Source: an uncultured Lachnospiraceae bacterium
Lineage (GTDB): Bacteria; Bacillota; Clostridia; Lachnospirales; Lachnospiraceae
Direction: 5' to 3'
Length of the DNA: 23,722 bases
NCBI GenBank assembly: GCA_905203555.1
Contig: CAJKWK010000047.1
Location: 1 to 23,722 of the forward strand
Position 1 is the first letter of the stretch, and each line of letters starts with the position of its first letter. The notes under the pieces were generated by a model. The model was given only the letters and a program-made list of their open reading frames with translations. It was not told the origin of the DNA and did not search any database. Both the position numbers and the translations under genes were made by a program. This document shows, piece by piece, positions 13,779 to 20,927 of this stretch.

Positions 13779-14861
13779 ATGGGTAAGATTATTTTGACAG
13801 GAGACCGGCCGACCGGAAGGCTGCATGTGGGGCACTATGTAGGTTCATTGAAGAGAAGAGTTGAGCTGCAGAATTCCGGAAAGTTTGATGATATATTTAT
13901 TATGATCGCAGATGCACAGGCGTTGACAGACAATGCAGATAATCCGGAAAAAGTGCGTCAAAACATCATTGAGGTTGCGCTGGATTATCTGGCATGCGGA
14001 TTGGATCCGGAAAAGTCTACACTGTTTATACAGTCCCAGATTCCGGAGCTTTGTGAACTGTCTTTTTATTATATGAATTTGGTGACAGTATCCAGACTGC
14101 AGCGAAATCCTACTGTGAAATCAGAGATTCAGATGCGTAATTTTGAAGCCAGTATACCGGTTGGGTTCTTTACATATCCAATCAGTCAGGCTGCCGATAT
14201 TACAGCGTTTAAGGCAACGACAGTTCCGGTTGGAGAAGATCAGCTGCCAATGTTGGAACAGACGAAGGAAATTGTAAGAAAGTTTAATTCTGTGTATGGA
14301 GATACATTGATCGAACCGGAGATTTTGCTGCCGGATAATAAGGCATGTCTCCGTTTACCGGGAACAGATGGAAAAGCAAAGATGAGTAAATCACTTGGAA
14401 ATTGTATTTATTTGTCAGAGGAACCGGATGAGATTCAGAAAAAGGTATTTAGTATGTTTACAGATCCGACACATATTAAGGTGAGTGATCCGGGTAAATT
14501 GGAAGGAAATACGGTATTTACGTATCTGGATGCATTTTGCAAGGATGAATATTTTGCTGAATTTTTACCGGAATATCAGTCATTGCAGGAGTTGAAAGAT
14601 CACTATACACGTGGAGGTCTTGGAGATATGAAGGTGAAACGATTCCTGAACCATGTTCTTCAGGCTGAGTTAGAGCCGATTCGTAATCGCAGAAAAGAGT
14701 ATCAAAAGGATATTCCTTATGTATATGAGATTCTGAGAAAGGGCAGTGAGAAAGCAGAAGCTGTTGCTGCACAGACATTGAAAGAAGTAAAAGAGTCTAT
14801 GAAGATTAATTATTTTGATGATGTGGAATTGATTCAGAGCCAGGCTGAGAGATTTTCATAG
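13779..14861 (+). CDS. trpS: Tryptophan-tRNA ligase
   Basis: This 360-residue class Ic synthetase charges tRNA-Trp. The HIGH-type signature is LHVGH (15-19) in GDRPTGRLHVGHYVG, and the KMSKS loop is AKMSKSLGN (200-208). The N-terminal MGKIILTGDRPTG is typical. It is slightly longer than the usual 330-340 residues, with an extended C-terminal helical part. The start at 13779 was chosen for AGGAGG at 13763-13768; the frame is open upstream to 13746 without a ribosome-binding site. The upstream gap is only about 100 bases, AT-rich, with AAATATAAAT repeated at 13720-13729 and 13733-13742. I see no T-box leader. Confidence 0.96.
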   Translation: MGKIILTGDRPTGRLHVGHYVGSLKRRVELQNSGKFDDIFIMIADAQALTDNADNPEKVRQNIIEVALDYLACGLDPEKSTLFIQSQIPELCELSFYYMNLVTVSRLQRNPTVKSEIQMRNFEASIPVGFFTYPISQAADITAFKATTVPVGEDQLPMLEQTKEIVRKFNSVYGDTLIEPEILLPDNKACLRLPGTDGKAKMSKSLGNCIYLSEEPDEIQKKVFSMFTDPTHIKVSDPGKLEGNTVFTYLDAFCKDEYFAEFLPEYQSLQELKDHYTRGGLGDMKVKRFLNHVLQAELEPIRNRRKEYQKDIPYVYEILRKGSEKAEAVAAQTLKEVKESMKINYFDDVELIQSQAERFS

Positions 14862-14896
14862 ATAGAGAGCGGATGGAACAATAAATATAAGAGAAA

Positions 14897-14935
14897 AGGC
14901 GCCTTGAGGGATATTCCTGCAAGGCGCTCTTCTTA
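14897..14935 (+). terminator. Terminator after trpS
   Basis: GCGCCTTG (14899-14906) pairs with CAAGGCGC (14920-14927) and is followed by a T-rich TCTTCTT. It faces the convergent terminator of the minus-strand tRNA gene. Confidence 0.8.
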
Positions 14936-14941
14936 TCATAT

Positions 14942-14976
14942 AAAATAAAAAAACCTGTAAGATAATCTTACAGGTT
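14942..14976 (-). terminator. Terminator of tRNA-Arg (minus strand)
   Basis: Read on the minus strand, AACCTGTAAG pairs with CTTACAGGTT (10 bp, 5-base loop) and is followed by seven T's in all and then ATTTT. It begins one base beyond the tRNA. Confidence 0.9.
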
Positions 14977-14977
14977 A

Positions 14978-15051
14978 CGTGCGCGAGAAGATTCGAACTC
15001 CCGACCTTCTGGTCCGTAGCCAGACGCTCTATCCAGCTGAGCTACGCGCAC
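14978..15051 (-). tRNA. tRNA-Arg (anticodon ACG)
   Basis: The minus-strand cloverleaf has acceptor stem GTGCGCG/CGCGCAC with discriminator G, a D-arm AGCTCAGCTGGATAGAGC, anticodon stem TCTGG/CCAGA with loop CTACGGA (anticodon ACG, read as ICG), and a T-arm with GTTCGAATC. It is 74 nt without CCA; the 3' CCA is not encoded (TAA follows), so it must be added enzymatically. Confidence 0.95.
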
Positions 15052-15081
15052 AAGTATGAACTGTCGTTCACAACGTATGTT

Positions 15082-15110
15082 ATTATATAACAAGAGTTGT
15101 GGGATGTCAA
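15082..15110 (-). promoter_or_regulatory. Perfect consensus promoter of tRNA-Arg (minus strand)
   Basis: On the minus strand, TTGACA (15110-15105), exactly 17 bases and TATAAT (15087-15082) give a full sigma-A consensus about 30 bases upstream of the mature tRNA. Confidence 0.92.
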
Positions 15111-15155
15111 GCGGTTTGAGAGAAAAAATAAAAAAATTTTACGCTTTGATTGGAA

Positions 15156-15205
15156 TCTTAGAAAGAGCCAGTCTCTAAAGCAAAAAGGTTGAAAAGAGAC
15201 TGGCT
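15156..15205 (-). terminator. Probable terminator of pfp (minus strand)
   Basis: AGCCAGTCTCT and AGAGACTGGCT (15166-15176 and 15195-15205) form an 11-bp stem with an 18-base loop just downstream of the pfp stop. On the minus strand CTTTCT follows, a weak U-tract. Confidence 0.65.
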
Positions 15206-15230
15206 TAGGAAAATTACGTGAAAATATAAT

Positions 15231-16463
15231 TTATTTTTCTCGGAACAGATGTCTCGGAATACCGTCAACAACTACCGGAGATACATCACCCTGGATCAAT
15301 GGGCGGACGTAACTGATAAATTCTTCTGTTACATAATCGCCTTCTTCGTTTACCCATTCTCTAGGAACAAGTTTTTCATCGTTGGCAATTTTATGCACAT
15401 CTTTGACTTCGGTACCGGCCTGATATGGATCGTCAGATAATCTCTGTAAAACAACCATTTTTCCTGAATCGCCCTCATCTGCGGCTTTGACTGCAGCACC
15501 ACCTACCTGATAAGCCTCCAAAATATCAACACGGGAAGAACAGTGGGATGCGGCACGCTGCAGGGTACTTAATTCGATTGCGCGGGTTTTACATCCGATT
15601 TCACCTGCTATATAGCTTGCCAGATAGTTTGCTGTACCGGAGAGCTGTTTGTGACCAAATGCATCAACAAAGTCAAGGCTCTGTCCGAGTTCACAGACAT
15701 AACGACCATCGGCAAGGCGGATACCTTCGGAAACAGCAACTACAACAGACGATCTTTTCTCAAGAAGTTGTTTTACCTTGTTGCCGAATTGTTCTACATC
15801 AAAAGGTAGTTCAGGTAAATAAATCAAATCTGGACCGTTACAATCTTCGCCTTGAGCAAGCGCTGCGGCACCGGTCAGCCAACCGGCATTACGTCCCATA
15901 ATTTCTACGATAGATACAAGACCTTTGTTGTATTCCAGACAGAAACTATCGCGGATGATCTCTTTTACAGATGTACCGATATATTTTGCGGCACTTCCAT
16001 AACCAGGAGTATGGTCTGTTAATGCCAGATCGTTATCGATTGTTTTTGGACAGCCTACGAATCTGGTAGGGAAACCGGTGATAATTGCATAGTCTGATAA
16101 TTTCTTGATTGTATCCATAGAGTCGTTGCCGCCGATATAGATGAAAGCCTCGATTTCAAGTTTTTCCAGAATCGCAAAAATCTTATCATATACAGCCCGG
16201 TCTTCGTGAATCTCTGGAAGTTTGTAACGACAAGAGCCGAGAAAAGCGGCCGGAGTTCTTTTTAACAGTTCAGCATCCAGTTCTGTTGTGATGTATTCTG
16301 AAAGATCAATATATCTTTCTTGCAGCAAGCCCTGAATACCATGCAGCATTCCGTATACTTTTTTAGCACCGCGGTCTTTGGCAGTGCGGAAGACCCCTGC
16401 GAGACTTGAGTTAATGGCAGCAGTAGGTCCGCCTGATTGTCCGACAATTACATTACCCTTCAT
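15231..16463 (-). CDS. pfp: Pyrophosphate-dependent 6-phosphofructokinase
   Basis: This 410-residue enzyme phosphorylates fructose 6-phosphate, reversibly, using PPi instead of ATP. N-terminal GQSGGPTAAINSSLAGV is the PFK signature. GGNDSMDT (111-118) and PKTIDNDL (139-146) carry the diagnostic residues Asp114 and Lys140, where ATP-dependent enzymes have Gly in GGDGS and GTIDND. MGRNAGWL binds fructose 6-phosphate. The length fits the clade of ~400-residue PPi enzymes, not the ~320-residue ATP type. On the minus strand GGAGGT (16476-16471) precedes the ATG. The gene is single, with its own promoter and terminator, and divergent from the pseudokinase gene. Confidence 0.93.
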   Translation of the reverse strand: MKGNVIVGQSGGPTAAINSSLAGVFRTAKDRGAKKVYGMLHGIQGLLQERYIDLSEYITTELDAELLKRTPAAFLGSCRYKLPEIHEDRAVYDKIFAILEKLEIEAFIYIGGNDSMDTIKKLSDYAIITGFPTRFVGCPKTIDNDLALTDHTPGYGSAAKYIGTSVKEIIRDSFCLEYNKGLVSIVEIMGRNAGWLTGAAALAQGEDCNGPDLIYLPELPFDVEQFGNKVKQLLEKRSSVVVAVSEGIRLADGRYVCELGQSLDFVDAFGHKQLSGTANYLASYIAGEIGCKTRAIELSTLQRAASHCSSRVDILEAYQVGGAAVKAADEGDSGKMVVLQRLSDDPYQAGTEVKDVHKIANDEKLVPREWVNEEGDYVTEEFISYVRPLIQGDVSPVVVDGIPRHLFREK

Positions 16464-16520
16464 ATATAATACCTCCGAATCGATTGTTATGTTTCACAAT
16501 AGTGAAAACGCCATATTCAT

Positions 16521-16549
16521 ATTTTAGTGCATTTTGAACAATTTGTAAA
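16521..16549 (-). promoter_or_regulatory. sigma-A promoter of pfp (minus strand)
   Basis: On the minus strand, TTTACA (16549-16544), 17 bases and TAAAAT (16526-16521), about 58 bases before the pfp ATG. A short inverted repeat GTTTCAC/GTGAAAAC (16491-16509) lies just downstream of the expected start and could be an operator or a leader hairpin. Confidence 0.6.
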
Positions 16550-16626
16550 TGAAAAAATAGAAAAAAGAGTGAAATATAAACAAAACCTGTAAAAGTATAA
16601 AAATAATAGAAACATGAAAAAAATAC

Positions 16627-16655
16627 TTGCATTTTAAAATGAAATCGATTATTAT
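16627..16655 (+). promoter_or_regulatory. Candidate promoter of the pseudokinase/Ig module
   Basis: TTGCAT (16627-16632), 17 bases and TATTAT (16650-16655) point toward the pseudokinase gene. With the divergent pfp promoter it accounts for the ~280-base, very AT-rich intergenic region. Confidence 0.5.
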
Positions 16656-16818
16656 ACAAATACTCTGATTACAAATTCTGGAAAATCTGTTTTTCATAAT
16701 CGGTTCTGATTGGAATTTTCAAAAGTTTGTGAAGTGATTAGAAAGGGGTGGAAAAGGCGTTATTCTGGCAAATTATGAAGTAATAAGGTTTATAGAGCAT
16801 GGAAACCGCTGCAGACCA

Positions 16819-18072
16819 ATGATGGATTATGTAGCAGGAGAACTGTTGATCTATCGTATCCGGAGATGTCCTGATATAGAAAAACAGACTCTGTTTCGCT
16901 GGTTTCATCAGCTGCTTACACAGATTGAGCAATATCAGAAATGTAAGAATCAGCAATGTTACCGCTATGTGAATCCGTATAGTGTATTGATTACACAGGA
17001 TGAGCAAATTTTACTTTTGGATCTGGATGCTGAAAGTAATGCATTTGTATTGAAAAATCTGCAGAAACGAGCAATGCGAAATCATTTTGTGAAACCAGTG
17101 GTTCATATCAAAGAAAATACAAAAATATCTTTAGACTTGTATGGTTATGCAAAGACGATACAGTTTATTCTGGCAGCCACACACGTGGCGCCGTCATTAA
17201 CCGGTTGGGAGAAACACCGACTGGTCAAACTCATCGATAGATGTCTAAATGAAAATCCAAAAAAACAATATGAAGATTTACAGCAGGTGAAAAGAGACCT
17301 GCCGATTGAGAAAATTTCAAAAGAACGAAAAAACAGAAAGAAGATCCTCGTAATAAGTCTGTGTGTGTTATTGACGGCTTTGCTTTGTGGTTTATATTAC
17401 AGGCAGACTTTACAGGAGAAATATGAACAGCAGAAAAAATATGAGGAGGAAATAGCTGTAAGACAGAAAGGGAAAGTGCCTGAAGAAGAAAATGAAAAGG
17501 ACAAAACGAGAAACTTGAAGGATCAATTAGATTCTGAAGATGGATTAGATTCTATGGAAGAAGAACTTCATGTAATAGAGCAGTATCTTTTGAGAAATAC
17601 GGTAAAAGACAATCAAGAAGTCATTCGTCAGGGAGAAATACTGCAAAGAAATCTTCTGCGATATCTGGCGGCAGCGTATGACAGGGAAGAAGAAAAACAA
17701 AAAGCGCTGGAAACGTATCGTGCGCTTTGCGGTTTGGAAACGCAGCAGGAATATTTAGAGACGGCATATATAAGGAGAATTGCATTAGAAATAGAATTGT
17801 TTGAGTACGGAGAAGAAGCGATTCTGACAGCAAAGGAGGCACAGGAAAAATTTCCGCATTCAGAGGCAATTGCACTGAAGTATGCAGAAGCGGTCTGGCT
17901 GTGCAGAGAAATCAGTGCAGAAGAAAAACAAACGCAGATGCAAGTATTATCCGAGTCTTTTTCGGCAGTTAGAGAATCAGAGTATTATAGAAACTGGATA
18001 AATGAGCAAAACGCAGAAAAAGAAGAAAAAGAAGAAAAGAGGGCTGATGGGGTTGAAAAGAACGGTACGTAG
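16819..18072 (+). CDS. EssB/YukC-like protein: pseudokinase fold, one TM helix, C-terminal helical domain
   Basis: From ATG 16819 this is 417 residues. The first ~165 look like a degenerate protein-kinase C-lobe: MMDYVAGELL (hinge), YRYVNPYSVLITQDEQILLL where HRDLKPxNIL should be, DLD in place of DFG (68-70), DLYGYAKTIQFILAA (helix F-like) and LIDRCLNENPKKQYEDLQQV (kinase C-terminal helices). The catalytic HRD Asp, the metal-binding Asn and the ATP-binding N-lobe are missing, so it should be inactive. One TM helix (174-193) leads to a Glu/Lys-rich stalk and helical, TPR-like repeats (about 245-395). This layout matches EssB/YukC of Firmicutes type VII secretion, but I see no other such gene. 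Homologous-looking sequence continues upstream of ATG 16819 to about 16750, and that ATG lacks a ribosome-binding site. The true start may be a rare codon (ATT 16762/CTG 16765), or GTG 16748 with a -1 frameshift at AAAAG. Confidence 0.72.
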   Translation: MMDYVAGELLIYRIRRCPDIEKQTLFRWFHQLLTQIEQYQKCKNQQCYRYVNPYSVLITQDEQILLLDLDAESNAFVLKNLQKRAMRNHFVKPVVHIKENTKISLDLYGYAKTIQFILAATHVAPSLTGWEKHRLVKLIDRCLNENPKKQYEDLQQVKRDLPIEKISKERKNRKKILVISLCVLLTALLCGLYYRQTLQEKYEQQKKYEEEIAVRQKGKVPEEENEKDKTRNLKDQLDSEDGLDSMEEELHVIEQYLLRNTVKDNQEVIRQGEILQRNLLRYLAAAYDREEEKQKALETYRALCGLETQQEYLETAYIRRIALEIELFEYGEEAILTAKEAQEKFPHSEAIALKYAEAVWLCREISAEEKQTQMQVLSESFSAVRESEYYRNWINEQNAEKEEKEEKRADGVEKNGT

Positions 18073-19801
18073 ATTATTTGGGATTGGATTGTTGGTTTTG
18101 ACGGCAGGAAGAGCTGCAGCAGCAGACGTTCCGGAAGAGGGAGAACAAATAGATGTAACTGCGCCGGAAAAGGTGGAATTTCAATATTCAGATTTAGCGG
18201 AAAGGGAGAAGGTGATTTCCAATGAAAAAGTAGAACTGATTTTGAAAAGTCAGGATAAGGAGAGTGGAGTGGCTTTTATATATTATGAAATCAGCGATGG
18301 AAGAGAGGGAAAATTGGAGGGAGATGAGGGAAACATCATATTGGAACCGGAGTTTCAAGGAAGAGTGAATGCATATGCTGTAGATCAGGCAGGAAATCAG
18401 AGTGAAACTTCTTCATCGAAAGAAATTATATGTGAGAGCGTGGCTCCGGAGATTGTACTGGATTTGCATGGAACAGAAGGGTGGAACTGGGATTCTGTCC
18501 CGGTTTCTGTCGGAATCCGGGATCGTGAAATCAGCAGTGGTTTGCAAAGCGTAAAATGTTATGTAAATCATGAAGTTGTAATAAACGAACAGATAGAGCC
18601 GGAGAAAGCGGTGAGTTCGTGGAATGGGGAGTTTACCGTAGAGATTGTTTCGCTGAATGGCGTTGGAATTCCGATTGTGGTTGAAGTGATGGATTATGCC
18701 GGAAATATTCAAACTGCGAGCCGCCTTGTTTATATTGATAAAGAATATCCGCAGATAGAGATCGCGGGGAGTTATGATAAGATGATTTCCGGAGAACGTG
18801 TAAATATGGAGATTGCTGCTGCAGATGAAAATGTATTGGGAAATGGAAAGCTGATGGTGTGGAGAACTCCGCCAAAACAAGAAAGAAGCCTATATATAGA
18901 ACAAATGCAGGAACAAGCAGTATCCTGTCAGAAAAATGAGAACGGAGAGGCCTGCGTCTGGAATGTTGTGCTGGAGGAAGATGGAGTATACGAAGTAGAA
19001 GTGACTGTGCAGGACGCGGCGGGGCATCAGCAGATTCTTCATCAGACCTTAACCATTGATAGGACAAACCCGATTATACGATTTATTGGACAGATGCAAG
19101 GTTCGTATATTCCGTATTTTCAATGGAACTATGATGTGAGCGAAATGATAGAAGAGTTTACGGAGTATCAATATCAGATGACCCTGAATGGTAAAATGTA
19201 TACATCAGGAACTTACGTGGAAGAGGAAGGGGAAAAACTGCTATCTGTCAGTGTGATAGATGCGGCAGGAAATCGTTCTACAGCTGATGCTGTTTTCTAC
19301 ATCGATCATACACCACCGGAGATTCAGGCTTATCAATTGAAGGATGGCGGGATTTATGAAGAAAGTGCGGAACTAAATCTGGAAGTTGGAGAACCCGGAG
19401 CGTATTTGGAAGGCGTATTTATTAATTCAGAAAAGATAAATTTGACAGAAGACAGTCGGATTTTTAGTCAGACATTAGAAGAACCGGGAGAATATATAGT
19501 AAGAGCCAGAGCGAAAGATCTGGCCGGAAATAAATCTGAGCTGGAGTTGAGATTTCGTATAGAGAAAAAGAGTCTGGCTACAGTACTTTTCAAACCGGTA
19601 AAAAAACTGCTGAGTGAAGAAGAAAATCAAAAAGAAAAGAAAGAAGTGCGAAAGGAAGAACAAAAAAAGGAACCTTTGAATGCGGAAGGAGAAAAGAGGG
19701 AGATGTCGGAATGGGCAATGGGAATACTGCTTTTCACCGGTATTGTGTCCGGTGCTGGCTTTGCAGGATATTATTTGCTGCGTTATTATAAGAAAAAATA
19801 A
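18002..19801 (+). CDS. Surface protein with about five Ig-like repeats and a C-terminal TM anchor
   Basis: This protein is up to 599 residues long. A basic N terminus is followed by a hydrophobic segment and AGRAAAADV (signal peptide, about 20-41). Then come about five beta-sandwich repeats, each ending in a D-x-A-G-N/H motif (128-132, 231-235, 338-342, 420-424, 506-510). All but the last are followed by a strand and a proline-containing junction such as YIDHTPPEI. A Lys/Glu-rich stalk (535-568) precedes a TM helix (571-592) and a basic tail; there is no LPxTG. It should project from the membrane as an adhesive or structural stalk. ATG 18002 overlaps the pseudokinase gene by 71 bases and has a poor ribosome-binding site. 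TTG 18053, nine bases after AGAGGG (18038-18043), is an attractive alternative start. The tight overlap implies joint function. Confidence 0.78.
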   Translation: MSKTQKKKKKKKRGLMGLKRTVRRLFGIGLLVLTAGRAAAADVPEEGEQIDVTAPEKVEFQYSDLAEREKVISNEKVELILKSQDKESGVAFIYYEISDGREGKLEGDEGNIILEPEFQGRVNAYAVDQAGNQSETSSSKEIICESVAPEIVLDLHGTEGWNWDSVPVSVGIRDREISSGLQSVKCYVNHEVVINEQIEPEKAVSSWNGEFTVEIVSLNGVGIPIVVEVMDYAGNIQTASRLVYIDKEYPQIEIAGSYDKMISGERVNMEIAAADENVLGNGKLMVWRTPPKQERSLYIEQMQEQAVSCQKNENGEACVWNVVLEEDGVYEVEVTVQDAAGHQQILHQTLTIDRTNPIIRFIGQMQGSYIPYFQWNYDVSEMIEEFTEYQYQMTLNGKMYTSGTYVEEEGEKLLSVSVIDAAGNRSTADAVFYIDHTPPEIQAYQLKDGGIYEESAELNLEVGEPGAYLEGVFINSEKINLTEDSRIFSQTLEEPGEYIVRARAKDLAGNKSELELRFRIEKKSLATVLFKPVKKLLSEEENQKEKKEVRKEEQKKEPLNAEGEKREMSEWAMGILLFTGIVSGAGFAGYYLLRYYKKK

Positions 19802-19817
19802 TCTCTAAAAAGGGAGG

Positions 19818-19850
19818 ATGCCGGGTAATCGCTTTTGCGGTTCCCGGCAT
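19818..19850 (+). terminator. Stem-loop after the Ig-protein gene
   Basis: ATGCCGGG (19818-19825) pairs with CCCGGCAT (19843-19850), and the stem continues inward with AATCGC/GCGGTT around a TTTT loop (one bulge). This GC-rich stem of 14 pairs or so is a likely end of the transcription unit, although only ATATT, not a U-run, follows. Confidence 0.55.
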
Positions 19851-20070
19851 ATATTATGAAAAAGTTTATTCAAAAATTGTCTTGTTGTCTATTCGGAATA
19901 TCAAATGTTTTATTTGATAGATTTAGTATACGAATTAGAAGTGAAGAAAGAATGATAAGAAAATGAAAGAATTTTTAAAGATAAATGAACAAATTATGAA
20001 CGATAAAATGAATATAAAAATAGCAAAGAAAAGGAAGAAAAATATTTCGAAAAATTTAAGAAAGGGTTAC
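19851..20070 (+). other. AT-rich spacer without a gene
   Basis: I see no coding potential in these 220 bases; both strands are full of stops and purine-rich A runs. The only structure noted is an inverted repeat ATCAAAT/ATTTGAT at 19900-19918, about 18 bases after a weak TTGTCT (19877-19882). That could be a weak promoter or operator. Confidence 0.4.
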
Positions 20071-20099
20071 TTGGAATGAAAAAAGGAATGTGGTATTCT
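20071..20099 (+). promoter_or_regulatory. Candidate promoter of the HAAS-domain gene
   Basis: TTGGAA (20071-20076), 17 bases and TATTCT (20094-20099). The -10 is the same as in the promoter at 4086. Confidence 0.45.
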
Positions 20100-20120
20100 A
20101 ATTGAAAGAGGAGGAATATG

Positions 20121-20606
20121 ATGACCAGAGAAGAATTTATTACCCAGCTCCGTTTGACGCTCCAGGGTAAGGTAAGCAGTGAAAAGGTACAGGAAAATAT
20201 CAGTTATTATAATGAATATATAAATGGAGAAATGCAAAAAGGAAAAAGTGAGGCAGAGGTACTTCAGCTTTTAGGAGATCCGGCACTTCTGGCAAAAACG
20301 ATCATTGCAGCGGATGATGCGGGAAAGCATCAACAGAGTACAATCTATGATGTGGATGAAGATGGACATACTTCGAAGAAGGAAAAACGTGATCAGACAT
20401 CGGGATTTGGATATTCCGGCGGTGGCAAAGTTCATATGTTCCGAATGGATAAGTGGTGGCATAAATTATTACTTATTCTAATGGTAATTATGATCGTGCT
20501 TTTCGTAGTAGCGGTGGTGACTGGATTGATTCGTATATTTGCTCCATTCGTTTTGCCAATCGTGGTAATTATTTTAGTCGTGAGGATTTTTAGCAGACGA
20601 CGATGA
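20121..20606 (+). CDS. HAAS (DUF1700) domain membrane protein
   Basis: This 161-residue protein has residues 1-65 (MTREEFITQLRLTLQGKVS ... EAEVLQLLGDPALLAKTI) fitting the HAAS/DUF1700 helical domain. A polar, Gly-rich linker follows, then two hydrophobic helices (about 112-130 and 134-156) and a basic RRR end. HAAS proteins usually sit beside a PadR-family repressor and are thought to relay envelope or sporulation signals; no PadR gene is present here. GAGGAGG (20108-20114) is better spaced for ATG 20121 than for the adjacent in-frame ATG 20118. A terminator follows. The molecular function is unknown. Confidence 0.82.
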   Translation: MTREEFITQLRLTLQGKVSSEKVQENISYYNEYINGEMQKGKSEAEVLQLLGDPALLAKTIIAADDAGKHQQSTIYDVDEDGHTSKKEKRDQTSGFGYSGGGKVHMFRMDKWWHKLLLILMVIMIVLFVVAVVTGLIRIFAPFVLPIVVIILVVRIFSRRR

Positions 20607-20632
20607 ATTATAAGAGACGATGAATTATAAGA
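20600..20632 (+). repeat. Tandem 17-bp duplication over the stop codon of the HAAS gene
   Basis: ACGATGAATTATAAGAG (20600-20616) is followed at once by a copy differing only in its last base (20617-20633). The first unit contains the TGA stop. It is probably a recent slippage duplication with no effect on the protein. Confidence 0.7.
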
Positions 20633-20673
20633 TATGAAAGAAAATAGAAGAAGATAAAAGAAGATAGAAAAGT

Positions 20674-20704
20674 AAAAGACCGATGGGGGAGCCATCGGTC
20701 TTTT
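20674..20704 (+). terminator. Terminator after the HAAS gene
   Basis: AAAAGACCGATGG (20674-20686) pairs perfectly with CCATCGGTCTTTT (20692-20704), loop GGGAG. The T's at the 3' arm complete an intrinsic terminator that may act in both directions. Confidence 0.88.
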
Positions 20705-20732
20705 GAGGGGAGTATAAATAATTAATAAGGGG

Positions 20733-20756
20733 TTGTAGAAAGTCACCTTTCTACAA
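20733..20756. repeat. Isolated 10-bp inverted repeat
   Basis: TTGTAGAAAG (20733-20742) and CTTTCTACAA (20747-20756) are perfect inverted arms with a 4-base loop. No U-run follows on either strand and no gene abuts it. TATAAT at 20764-20769 lies eight bases downstream but has no -35 at normal distance. The role is unknown. Confidence 0.5.
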
Positions 20757-20912
20757 GCAATAGTATAATATACGAGAAGGGAAAATGCAAGCAGAATTTT
20801 TTGTTCCAATGGAAAAAAGGAGAAAAAAGGAAAAAAAGGAAGAAAAAGTAAGTCTTAAAATGCGTATAAAAACAAAACAATAAGGGATAATATGAGTGTA
20901 CCAAAATAATTC
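20757..20912 (+). other. Gene-free, purine-rich leader of the Asn/Ser-rich gene
   Basis: The stretch contains an almost pure A/G tract at about 20811-20848 and then GTATA (20864-20868), a 17-base gap and GGATAATAT (20885 onward... 20893). That pair partly resembles forespore sigma-F/sigma-G promoters (GYATA -35) but the -10 match is imperfect. GATAAT (20886-20891) could equally be a weak sigma-A -10. I see no gene. Confidence 0.3.
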
Positions 20913-20927
20913 AGGAGGGATATACTC

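Noticed and set aside
16491..16509. Rex (redox) operator before pfp, from GTTTCACAATAGTGAAAAC
   Set aside because: It is an inverted repeat near the pfp start, but arm spacing and flanks do not match the TTGTGAA-N4-TTCACAA Rex site. It is kept only as an unspecified operator or leader hairpin.
19818..19859. A 13-codon mini-ORF starting at the ATG in the stem after the Ig-protein gene
   Set aside because: The GGGAGG sequence abuts the ATG with no spacing and the bases are explained by the terminator-like stem.
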